Assembly (NCBI GenBank): GCA_938023735.1
Contig: CALJDK010000033.1
Location: forward strand, 1-49,942
Reading direction: 5' to 3'
Source of the DNA: an uncultured Acidimicrobiales bacterium
Lineage (GTDB): Bacteria > Actinomycetota > Acidimicrobiia > Acidimicrobiales > SHLQ01
DNA: 49,942 nt
Shown: piece by piece, positions 36,101-43,800 of the stretch
Layout of the letters: every line of letters begins with the position of its first letter
How positions within the stretch are numbered: the first letter of the stretch is position 1
Position numbers and translations under genes: made by a program
The notes under the pieces: model-generated
What the model saw: the letters and a program-made list of their open reading frames with translations, nothing else
The model's database searches: none
Told to the model about the DNA's origin: nothing

Positions 36101-36316
36101 CTCGGGTGCGAGGGCTTTGAGGTCGGCAAAAACCGGTTTTCCGACCGCTTCGGCCACGGTGCAGCGCAGCATGGTGGCCGCTGCCGGGTTGGCGGTGAGG
36201 ATCCGCAGATTCTCGTTGAAAAGCAGCACCGGATGCGGGGCGCCGCGAAATGACGCCCGAACCAGTGCGAGCAGGTCGGTCGACGGAGGAATCGGGGGTG
36301 GGAGTTGCGGCGCCAT
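33116..36316 (-). CDS. PAS/GAF-regulated bifunctional GGDEF-EAL protein
   Basis: The 1066-aa protein has an N-terminal PAS domain (about residues 20-140), two GAF-like domains (about 170-330 and 345-500), a second PAS (about 510-620), then GGDEF and EAL domains. LGGDEF at about residue 700 is intact, indicating c-di-GMP synthesis. The EAL signature is GAESLVRW (ESL variant, catalytic glutamate kept), and VNLSARQ, EITETALM, DDFGTGFSS, LKID and AEGIE are all present, so phosphodiesterase activity is expected. It is the only one of the three c-di-GMP proteins here with both sites intact. No membrane helix is seen, so it is cytoplasmic. The Gln-rich QDQFPKDQLSQDQ tract in PAS1 is unusual. Confidence 0.92.
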   Translation of the reverse strand: MAPQLPPPIPPSTDLLALVRASFRGAPHPVLLFNENLRILTANPAAATMLRCTVAEAVGKPVFADLKALAPEQLNALSELLRHERSSLEIDLGPGELRTVTGRQDQFPKDQLSQDQAAGHLLLQHVEHPDKSVFALHVTLTSAQRAAEVAYQRSVRLESLLSSISADFLNTRWESVNDDVRRAMGRLGRVLDLVRLQVRETSLASKNSDLVVEWAAPGYAESDTTSHSISFATESIHNEAFSTVTPVSGTVTQLGLTAAVHESDPDDAALVVPIAIGRHQVGAVVAQRSSDSCSSGDSSSTSAEDAWADDEIHALSTFANLVMQLRSRSTVEAASRQRLSVEDLVRRVATDLIEVTPEDSRATIEAALAQLGAFFDVRRVMRWRFEPDGSKITVTEAWSAEDVDALGLRPRELTIEQSPALADVLAVTEPVGHLFDSEQLFGDDPDRLPVGSYLLVPLVNGGITTGGLVFERRRNVAWHELEIRALETIAALVGQLDARVEAERYLSSSFTQAPVGILLTDDSNNVVATNPAFARFIGVSEEELIGHEVREYLKPGGSWLDRPTEGHQGEIPFYRPDHRTVWGRVNSVRIPAPEGLSDSVLSYIEDVTRARRNRERLEFQANHDELTGLANRRVLVDELAACVGVPSSPDDAAVLMIDLDRFKVVNDSLGHSVGDEILCTVADRIRTAVRDSDLVSRLGGDEFVVLLRGPVGSLESVSVAQRIIELIKEPIRCGIHEVFVTGSVGIAFPSHDDRKIEDVLSHADAAMYDAKSKGRNRYETFDERSRELVATRIETEGQLRRAIENHELEVYYQPEYDLVKNEIVGAESLVRWNHPDKGVLTAGAFIDIAEDTGLVVDIGALVLKEACRQGAEWNRRREVPLTIRVNLSARQLERASIVDEVLTELDESGLPAEHLCLEITETALMTDVEESMRLLTRLRDTGVRLAVDDFGTGFSSLAYLKRFPVDILKIDQAFIRNLDTDATDEAIVLSIIRLAEALDLQVVAEGIEEDAHHSKLVAMGCERGQGFGLARPAPASKVAELLSLQPVAPAEAAMDPLSESAAESAA

Positions 36317-36396
36317 GTAGGAAAAACATCGGCAAAATGGGCCCGAAGCCTTAGTGGACTCTGGTTTGGTCGGACCGACGTAGAATCGGCGTTGTT

Positions 36397-37026
36397 ATGA
36401 CCGAGGGACTGCTTACCTACGACGATGGATCCGCTGGCTGTTGGTGGGCGGGTGACGATGGTCTGTACCGGCACTATCACGACACCGAATGGGGGCGGCC
36501 AACCACCAACGACATCCAGCTTTTCGAGAAGGTCTGTCTCGAAGGTTTCCAAGCGGGCCTGAGCTGGCTCACCATCCTCAAAAAGCGCGAGAACTTCCGT
36601 GCTGCATTTGCCGACTTCGATCCCGAAGTGGTCGCAAAATTTGGTGCTTCTGATGTCGATCGACTTCTTGGCGACGAAGGCATTATTCGCCACCGCGGCA
36701 AGATCGAGGCCACCATCAATAATGCGCAGCGGGCGTTGGACATGCTCGACGAGTTTTCCAGCATCGCGGCCTATTTCTGGCAGTTCGAGCCAGGCGCCGA
36801 GGCCCGACCGGCCAGAGCCGACTACGAATCGATCTCACCGCTGGCCATTACTCCCGAGTCGACCCGGTTGAGCAAGGACCTCAAGAAGCGGGGTTGGAAG
36901 TTTGTTGGGCCGACCACCATGTATGCCCTGATGCAGGCGATGGGGTTGGTGAATGACCACCTCGAAGGATGCGATGCGCGAGCCCAAGTCGAGGCCGAGC
37001 GGTCGGCGCTCAAGCGTCCTGCGTAA
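36397..37026 (+). CDS. tag: DNA-3-methyladenine glycosylase I
   Basis: It removes 3-methyladenine from alkylated DNA in base-excision repair. The 209-aa protein shows the TAG pattern: CWWAGDDGLYRHYHDTEWGRP near the N-terminus, LFEKVCLEGFQAGLSWLTILKKRE (helix-hairpin-helix glycosylase core), GIIRHRGKIEATINNA, and KRGWKFVGPTTMYALMQAMGLVNDH followed by LEGC. The Cys and His residues at the two ends (CWW, HYHD, NDHLEGC) are the expected zinc-snap ligands. Its length is close to the E. coli enzyme (187 aa). It is transcribed divergently from the large GGDEF-EAL gene. Confidence 0.95.
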   Translation: MTEGLLTYDDGSAGCWWAGDDGLYRHYHDTEWGRPTTNDIQLFEKVCLEGFQAGLSWLTILKKRENFRAAFADFDPEVVAKFGASDVDRLLGDEGIIRHRGKIEATINNAQRALDMLDEFSSIAAYFWQFEPGAEARPARADYESISPLAITPESTRLSKDLKKRGWKFVGPTTMYALMQAMGLVNDHLEGCDARAQVEAERSALKRPA

Positions 37027-37183
37027 TACCCAACAGCCTGCATAATTCCCAAAGGCGTATCTACGAAGGAATTCTCTTTGCAAGGTTGTTCCCGCTGAAT
37101 CTGTCGGTAGCGTTGCGAGGTCGGCTCAGTTCGACATATTCGTACTGGTGTAAGGGCGGAGAACCCATCCACCGGAAGTGACA

Positions 37184-37891
37184 ATGGCTGTTACCGAGCC
37201 CTCGGATACCGAGCTCGTACAACCTTCAACATCAGAGTTCCCGCCTTCGTTCAACGAACGGGTGCTTACATCCCCCCGCAGTCTCGCGACGCCGGCCCTT
37301 GCCCCCACGTGGTACGCCACCACCGGCAAGCGAGTGTTCGACATTGTTGTTGGCGCGCTTATCGCCATCGCCATGGTTCCGCTGCTTGCCTTTGCCGCGC
37401 TTGTCGTGGTGCTTTCGATTGGACGTCCGCTTTTTTACCGCCAGCTTCGAGTGGGTGAATACGGTCGACCGTTCCGAATTCTGAAGTACCGGACCATGCG
37501 GCCCGAGCCGGTCATCGACCTCACCGACGGAAACGCGGTTGGTTTGGTCGTCGACGTAGAGGACCGCACGACCCTTGGCAGCCGAATGCTCCGCTCGATG
37601 AGTCTTGATGAGCTCCCGCAGATCTTCAACGTGTTGTCGGGCAAGATGAGCTTGGTCGGCCCCCGACCCGAGGTATGGGGCAAGGCGGCTCAGCATGGCC
37701 TGGTCGACCACCCGCGCAATCAGGTGAAGCCGGGTATGACCGGACTTTGGCAGATCTCTCCGGAGCGTCGAGGCGACATTATCGATGGCGTGATGCTCGA
37801 TCTGGAGTACGTGCAGACCGTGAGCCTTCTCACCGATCTGAAGATCCTGTTGCGCACTCCGTATGCAGTGCTGCGCTCAGATACTGACTAA
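37184..37891 (+). CDS. Undecaprenyl-phosphate sugar-1-phosphate transferase (bacterial sugar transferase)
   Basis: The 235-aa protein is a member of the bacterial sugar transferase (monotopic PGT) family, which starts exopolysaccharide or glycan assembly by moving a sugar-1-phosphate onto a lipid carrier. After a variable N-terminus comes KRVFDIVVGALIAIAMVPLLAF, the membrane reentrant helix, then FRILKYRTM, SLDELPQIFNVLSGKMSLVGPRPE (catalytic DE and PRP motifs), KPGMTGLWQ and DLEYV. ATG 37184 has CCGGAAG a good distance upstream; a GTG at 37178 is in frame but poorer. No other polysaccharide genes are adjacent. Confidence 0.93.
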   Translation: MAVTEPSDTELVQPSTSEFPPSFNERVLTSPRSLATPALAPTWYATTGKRVFDIVVGALIAIAMVPLLAFAALVVVLSIGRPLFYRQLRVGEYGRPFRILKYRTMRPEPVIDLTDGNAVGLVVDVEDRTTLGSRMLRSMSLDELPQIFNVLSGKMSLVGPRPEVWGKAAQHGLVDHPRNQVKPGMTGLWQISPERRGDIIDGVMLDLEYVQTVSLLTDLKILLRTPYAVLRSDTD

Positions 37892-37900
37892 TCCCTCGAT

Positions 37901-37940
37901 TTGGCCGTTCGTGTTGTTTCATGTAGTTTCAGTATATATC
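37901..37940 (+). promoter_or_regulatory. AT-rich stretch, possible promoter of the secretion-like locus
   Basis: TATATAT at 37933-37939 lies in the most AT-rich non-coding segment of the window, about 125 bp upstream of the first gene of the WXG100/FtsK locus. No -35 with good spacing is visible, so support is weak. Confidence 0.25.
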
Positions 37941-38063
37941 ACGTCGACTTCCCCCCGACAGAACTAGTACCGCTACCGACGAACGCTCGTGGTCTTTGCC
38001 GATCACCTGAGCCGGTTACGGGTCCGCACTTGTAGCGCGGAAGCGGGGTTTGGGGGGCACGTC

Positions 38064-38426
38064 GTGCCGTCGGCAACAGACTACGAACGAGCGGCACGGA
38101 CTGCCTCGGCTCGGGCCGCTGAGTTGCGCGAACTGGCCCGAACGATTCGGTCGATCGCCTCGCCAATTTCCAGCAGCTACGACTCGCTGCATGCTCGTCA
38201 TCTCGAGGGCATCTGGCTCAGCGAGGGGGCTCACCGGTCGCGCGTAGTCGTGGCATCGCAGCGGGCTCGATGTCGCACCGCCGCCGAAACCAGCCTTGCC
38301 ATGGCGGCCGCACTGGAACAACGGGCCACCAGCTTCGATGCCGACGCCCGCACCGCGGCACGTCGCGCCGAGGCGGCCGCCGAAGAAAATCGCAACACAG
38401 CGAGCACGAATGGAGTGGGCTCGTGA
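38064..38426 (+). CDS. Small helical protein, WXG100-like
   Basis: The 120-aa protein is almost entirely alpha-helical, Ala/Arg-rich and without cysteine-rich or catalytic motifs. Two long helices are separated by HLEGIWLSEGAHRSR, whose W-x-x-x-(G)A turn resembles the WXG hairpin of ESX-type secreted proteins. GTG 38064 has a GGGGGG tract about six bases upstream; the frame is open further upstream to 37989, but that would place the start in non-coding-like sequence. Its TGA stop overlaps the next gene's GTG start (GTGA), indicating coupled translation with the 652-aa protein. It could be a secretion partner or chaperone; function unknown. Confidence 0.55.
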   Translation: MPSATDYERAARTASARAAELRELARTIRSIASPISSSYDSLHARHLEGIWLSEGAHRSRVVVASQRARCRTAAETSLAMAAALEQRATSFDADARTAARRAEAAAEENRNTASTNGVGS

Positions 38427-40381
38427 GCGCCGGTTCATCGGGCAAGCTTGCTATCGACCTTTTCGCTGCCGATGCGCTGGTCGTTACCTACCGGTCCACG
38501 AGCGAAGCTATCGACAACATCCGACGACAGCTCATCGCACCGTGGGCCAGGGCCAACGCGCAACTCGACTATCGGTATTCATCGGTGCCCGATGCCTTGC
38601 GGTCCATCGTCGACAACACCGACGCCGGCGCTCGCGACCTCCAGTGGCGGCTCGACTACATCCGGGCCCGGTACTCCCATGAGGGCGGCCATCGGCTCCA
38701 GGTGGTTGAGCTGCCCGAGCGGCTCCCCGAGCTTCAGCGGCTTTCGACCTCGGACTTGGTTGCCCGGTTGACGTCGGCCACCGACCCGCAGCACATCCGC
38801 GACGCGCTCGACGAACTTCTCGCGAGGTCTGCCGGTCACACCGGCGTTGCCGTCGAGGTGGTGCAACGACTCAGCGCCGACGACATCGACCGCTTGTTTA
38901 CTCACCCCGACCTCATCGCCAATCTCGATGACCTCATCGTTCCGTTGTCTCTTGTGGTGAGTTATGCGTGCAACGTCAACCCGCTCGAGGTTGCGCACCT
39001 CTTCAACGGTGACGAACCACTCGACATGTTGCGCATCGTGGCCCTGCTCGAAGCGGGCGACTACCCCGGAGCCATGGTGGCCGAACTCCTCACCAGAGCC
39101 GCCGAACTGATGGCTCAGCCAAGCTTCGCCTGGCAGTACTCGCTCCTGCCGGTTTCCCTGGACCCTCACGATCAGGTCGTTCGGAGCTGGTTGATGAACT
39201 TCGAGAACCCAATGGTTGCCATCATGGCCGAGGTCACCGACTCGGCTGAAGCCTTCGAGCTTCTTCAAACGCCAGGACTGATCGAGTTGATCGTCGCTGT
39301 ACCTACCGAGGTTGCCAGCGGGCAGAGCGTGGACGAGGCGTTGGCCGCAGCAAATCAGGCGGTTGGCGATCTGATCGATCTCGCCACCCTGCATCTTGCC
39401 GAGTTGCATGACCGGGCGGCATTCGGGGAAGCAGGCGGCCCTGCGAACCCAGCCGACGTCGCTGCGTTCAGCGATGGGCTCGCGGCAAGTTACGACATGT
39501 TGTTGGCGCTTCGCGACCACGCTCCGGGCGGGGCGATCAACGGTGATCCGGTGCGCGACGCGGCGGCGCGTCTGACCGCATGGCATTTCGGCGAGCTTGC
39601 TTCGGGTGGCTGGCCATTGGGCGAGTCGTCGGGCGTCTTTGCCCGCTGGCTGGCGGCAAGCGACGACGCTGTGGCCGCACTGGTGTTGGGGGCCAGCGCA
39701 TTCATCGCATCGGTTCTGCCTACCCTGGTGGCGCGCTTCGATACCGACCCGTCCGCAGGCGAGGTGGCAGCTGCGGTATCGCTTGACCAACTCAAGACCG
39801 TCCTCGCGTTCTTGACGATTGGGTTGAGCCAGATCCCAACAAGCCCGGAGGCGATCTCGCAGTGGCGGGTGTTGGCCGACCTGGTGTGGTCATCGATCCT
39901 TGCCATCACCCCCGCAGGAGTATTTGCCGGGACCGCCAAACATCTGAAGGTCCTGCGGTTGCTGCTACGCCGAATGGCCAACGATGCCTATACCTTCCTC
40001 GCCGACTCCGGCGGTGCGGTGAAGCCGATCGAGGTTTCGTCTATCGCCGACGTTCTGGCCGAGTTGTTCTTCACCATCGATGGCTTCGGCGGCTCCAACG
40101 ACATCGAAGATGTTCGGCCTCTGCAACTCGCGCTGTTCGCCGCCCTCCTCGGGTATCACCCCGAAGCGACTCAGGACATCCCTGAACTGGCGGACTTTGT
40201 GGTCGACGGCAACCTCGTTCCGCCCCCAAAGGACGCCTCGAACTACCCGAAGTTCCTCGAGGTCTTTGCCAAGGTCACCACCACCGACTCCGACTTGGCC
40301 CGCCGTTACATCGTGCTGTGGGAGCTCATCGTCGAGTGGTCCTCCAAAGGAGTCGCCGAAGCCGAGGTCCATGGGCCGTAG
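38423..40381 (+). CDS. Large helical protein of unknown function in the type VII-like locus
   Basis: The 652-aa protein starts at GTG 38423, overlapping the preceding stop by four bases. It is predicted to be mostly helical, rich in Leu and Ala with scattered acidic residues, and lacks a signal peptide. I recognise no family. The N-terminal 100 residues contain an ESX-like arrangement (STSEAIDNIRRQLIAPWARANAQLDYRYSS), consistent with a WXG/LXG-type leader, while residues about 100-640 form a helical repeat-like array. A hydrophobic segment near residue 420 (AALVLGASAFIASVLPTLV) could be a membrane span or buried helix. Position between the small helical protein and the WXG100 gene suggests a secreted substrate or structural component of the system. 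Confidence 0.65.
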   Translation: MSAGSSGKLAIDLFAADALVVTYRSTSEAIDNIRRQLIAPWARANAQLDYRYSSVPDALRSIVDNTDAGARDLQWRLDYIRARYSHEGGHRLQVVELPERLPELQRLSTSDLVARLTSATDPQHIRDALDELLARSAGHTGVAVEVVQRLSADDIDRLFTHPDLIANLDDLIVPLSLVVSYACNVNPLEVAHLFNGDEPLDMLRIVALLEAGDYPGAMVAELLTRAAELMAQPSFAWQYSLLPVSLDPHDQVVRSWLMNFENPMVAIMAEVTDSAEAFELLQTPGLIELIVAVPTEVASGQSVDEALAAANQAVGDLIDLATLHLAELHDRAAFGEAGGPANPADVAAFSDGLAASYDMLLALRDHAPGGAINGDPVRDAAARLTAWHFGELASGGWPLGESSGVFARWLAASDDAVAALVLGASAFIASVLPTLVARFDTDPSAGEVAAAVSLDQLKTVLAFLTIGLSQIPTSPEAISQWRVLADLVWSSILAITPAGVFAGTAKHLKVLRLLLRRMANDAYTFLADSGGAVKPIEVSSIADVLAELFFTIDGFGGSNDIEDVRPLQLALFAALLGYHPEATQDIPELADFVVDGNLVPPPKDASNYPKFLEVFAKVTTTDSDLARRYIVLWELIVEWSSKGVAEAEVHGP

Positions 40382-40489
40382 CTCAGGTCCTCGAAAACAG
40401 GGTCCTCACCACACGCCCTGAACAAAATCTTTCGACTTCCCCTCGAATGAAGCCAAACACAGACAAACCAAGAGAAGAGAGAAACACCC

Positions 40490-40759
40490 ATGAGTGAAGT
40501 TCTGATTATGAACAAGGCCGACATGGTCAACCTCAAGAAGGAATTCCTGACCCGAAGCAGCGAAGTCGAGCAGCTCCAAGCGTCGCTCAATTCCCTTCTT
40601 GCCGGCACGACCTGGGATGGCCGCCGGGCTCGCCAGTTCCGCCAGCTTTGGGAGTCGGAGTTTGCGCCGAACCTCGTCAAGCTTCAGGCCGCACTTCGGG
40701 AGAACGGCGCGTTCATTGGCAAGGAGCGGGCGAATGCCGTAACCGCCATGGATTCCTAG
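40490..40759 (+). CDS. WXG100-family protein (ESX-type secretion)
   Basis: The 89-aa protein has the size and plan of WXG100 proteins: an N-terminal helix, a turn with W-D-G (TWDGRRARQFRQLW, tryptophan at about residue 42), and a C-terminal helix ending near ANAVTAMDS. These small dimers are substrates and partners of type VII secretion systems. AGAAGAGAG precedes ATG 40490 at a suitable distance. The next gene encodes an FHA/FtsK ATPase, the usual motor. There is no sign of the YxxxD/E secretion signal at the C-terminus, which may mean the export signal lies in a partner such as the 652-aa protein. Confidence 0.85.
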   Translation: MSEVLIMNKADMVNLKKEFLTRSSEVEQLQASLNSLLAGTTWDGRRARQFRQLWESEFAPNLVKLQAALRENGAFIGKERANAVTAMDS

Positions 40760-40822
40760 GAGTCGGTGGCACACAGGCGCACAGGGACACAGGACACAGG
40801 ACACAGAGAGCGTGACGCAACA

Positions 40823-43800
40823 ATGATGATCAGTATCACCACCGAGCAGAGCTCACAGGTGGTCGAGCTCTCGTGGTCGGCGGTGGCCGCAACACAGGCC
40901 ACCGTCGGCGATGTCCTTGAGGCAGCGAAGGTAGTTGTTTCCGCCACCGATCTACTGAGCCTCGATGGCTTTTCAGTGGCTGCCACCGACCGGCTCGACT
41001 CCCTCACCCTCCATCCCGGATCGTGCCTCAGGGTCCGTCCCGGATCCCGGCCGGCGGGTCTTCGGAAGTTGCGCCCGTCGGTTGGTTCGATCGATGTCGT
41101 GGCCGGTCTCGATGCGGGTGTGCGCCAAGTCATTCGGCCCGGTCGTTATCTGGTGGGTCGGTCGGAACTGGCCGACATCGTCGTGCGAGCGCCAACGGTT
41201 TCGCGTCGACATGCTCGCCTTCAGGTGTCAGCAGCGGGAGGCCTGGCCATCGCGGACATTGGATCGGTGAATGGGGTGAAAATAGGAGACGGCAGCACCA
41301 GCGACACCAGAAACAGCTCCTTGGAAAACAGGTCCTTACAAGACAGCTCCTTGGAAAACAGGGCCGAGGCATTCGAGTGGGACGAGCCGGTCCGGCTCGG
41401 CTCGGCCACGATCCTTGCTCGACGGTCGCCGATCGATGCGCCGCACCATCTTGCGCCACAGCGCACTCACGCTGGGTTGGCCAGCATGCTCACCTTCAAC
41501 CGCATGCCCCGCCAGGAGCTGCCGTCACCGCCCGTTGCCCTCGAACTGCCCACGCGCAAGGCTCCCGAGCACCACCGTCCTCGGTTTTCCTGGGCGGCGA
41601 TCGTGGCGCCACTCATCATGGGGGCCGCCATGGCGTTGCTTTGGAGCCCGCTCTACGCCTTGTTCATGGTGTTGAGTCCGCTGATGTCGGTGATGAACCT
41701 GTGGGAGGACAAACACCGGCTTCGGCGTGAGCAGAAGCAGATCGAGAAGTCGTTCTGGGGTGATCTTCGACGCTTTGAACGTGACTTGCAGCAACAACTG
41801 ATTCGCGAGCGACAGCGGCGCCTCGATCGACACGTCGACCTTGCCGAACTGCGACGCCGAGCAACCGGTCCGAGCGTTCATCTGTGGGAACGCCGAACCG
41901 ATCACCCGGATTTTCTGGAAGTCACCGTCGGTCTCGGGCAGCTCCGGCTCGACACGGCTCTCACTCGCGATGGTGCGGCCCGCAGCGATGCGCAGCCCGG
42001 TAGCGCAGCTGTTGGTATCGAACCGGAGGTTGCCGAACTGTTGAGCCGGGTCGGGGTACTCCACGACGTGCCCATCGATATCAAGGTTCACTCGGCAACC
42101 GTCACCGGTGTAACGGGTCGGCGCTCGGTTGCTCAAGCGGTTGTTCGATCGCTGGTGGGAAGCGTTGCCGGAAACCATGGGCCCGCCGACGTCGAGATCA
42201 TCGTGCTGTGTTCGCCCGACCAGGCGGCTGCGTGGCAGTGGGCGGCGCTGCTCCCACACACGGCCGACCGGTATTCGTCCACCGGCCGTCTCCTCATAGC
42301 CACCACGGCTGAAGCGGCCGCGGAGGTGGTCGGCCGACAACTCCAGCACGCGGTCGAGACCGATGCAGGAGTGGCCGTTACGAGCGTGGTGGTCATCGAT
42401 GGGCCCGAGTTTCACTCCGGTCGACATGCTGCGGTTCGTTCGCTGGCCGGGGTCGCGGGTTGCGCGCTGGTTGTGGTGGCCGAGAGTTTCGACTGGCTTC
42501 CCGCCGAGACCTCGGTGGCCATCGAGACCGCCGGAGACGACGGCATCGGTCGAGTCGTCGACCCGAGCGAAGTCCAACCGCCGATCGAGGTGATGCTCGA
42601 CGGAATGTCGACGGAGACCGGGATGGCGTTGGCGGCAGCGCTTGCCCGGTTCGAAGACCCCGAGGTTCGGGCGGCGGGTGCCGGAATCCCCGGCAAGGTT
42701 GGTCTCGGCTCGCTGCTCGGTGGCCCGGTTGAACCCGCCACCATTGCCCGGAGGTGGAGTTCGTGCCGAGGAAACCCGGGTCTACCGGCTCCCCTCGGAA
42801 GCGATGAGCACGGTCCGGTCGTCATCGATCTCGTCGCCGACGGGCCTCATGCTCTCATCGGTGGCACGACGGGTTCGGGAAAGAGTGAGCTGCTCCGCTC
42901 GATGGTCGCCTCGATGGCGGCGTCTGCCGATGCCGAGCACTTGGCGTTTGTGCTGATCGACTACAAGGGTGGGAGCGCGTTCGACCGGTGCGCCGACCTT
43001 CCGCACACCGTCGGTGTGGTCACCGACCTCGATCCGCAGCTGAGCGAGCGTGCGTTGCGTTGCCTGAACGCCGAGCTCGAGTATCGCGAGCGCCTGCTTC
43101 GAGAGTTCGGTGCCGACTCGATCGAGGCGTACCGCCGGTCGAGCGCCGTCGAGCCACTTCCTCGACTGGTGGTGGTTATCGATGAGTTCGCAACAATGGT
43201 GAACGAACTGCCCGATTTCGTCGACGCTCTCGTCGGTATCGCTCAGCGAGGTCGAAGCCTTGGCGTGCATCTTGTGCTCGCCACCCAGCGGCCCAGCGGA
43301 GCCATTAACGACAACATTCGCACCAACACCAATCTGCGGATTGCACTTCGAATGCTCGACGCCGTCGATTCAATCGATGTCGTCGGCACCGACGCGGCTG
43401 CGTCGATCGGCCGCGATGCGCCGGGTCGAGCCTGCCTGCGTCTGGGGCCCGGACAGTTGATGAACTTTCAGTCCGCACTGGCGACGGGAAGCGCAAACGC
43501 TGACGCCGATGTGTTGGTATCGCCGGTAGTCTTTGGCCCGACCGCGACTGCAGCAGAGACCGCGCCTGCAGCAGAGACCGAATCGCCTACCGAGCTTGAC
43601 CTGCTGGTCGAGGCGATCGTCGAGGTGCACGAGATGCAGCGGCTCGCAGATCCGAGATGTCCATGGCCGGCACCGCTTGGCGCATCAGTATCTCTGGTCG
43701 AGGTCGAGGAGGCCCGAACCACTACCGGTGGTGTGGTGTTCGGCGAGGTCGATGATCCCGATAACCAACAAAAGGGTGCCGCTATCTGGAACCCTACATC

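Noticed and set aside
37989-38063. Longer upstream start for the small helical protein
   Set aside because: The added residues are not helical like the rest, and GTG 38064 has a G-rich ribosome-binding site.
38579-39790. Open minus-strand frame of 403 codons inside the 652-aa gene
   Set aside because: Composition is that of an antisense shadow; the plus-strand gene has start coupling and a helical pattern.
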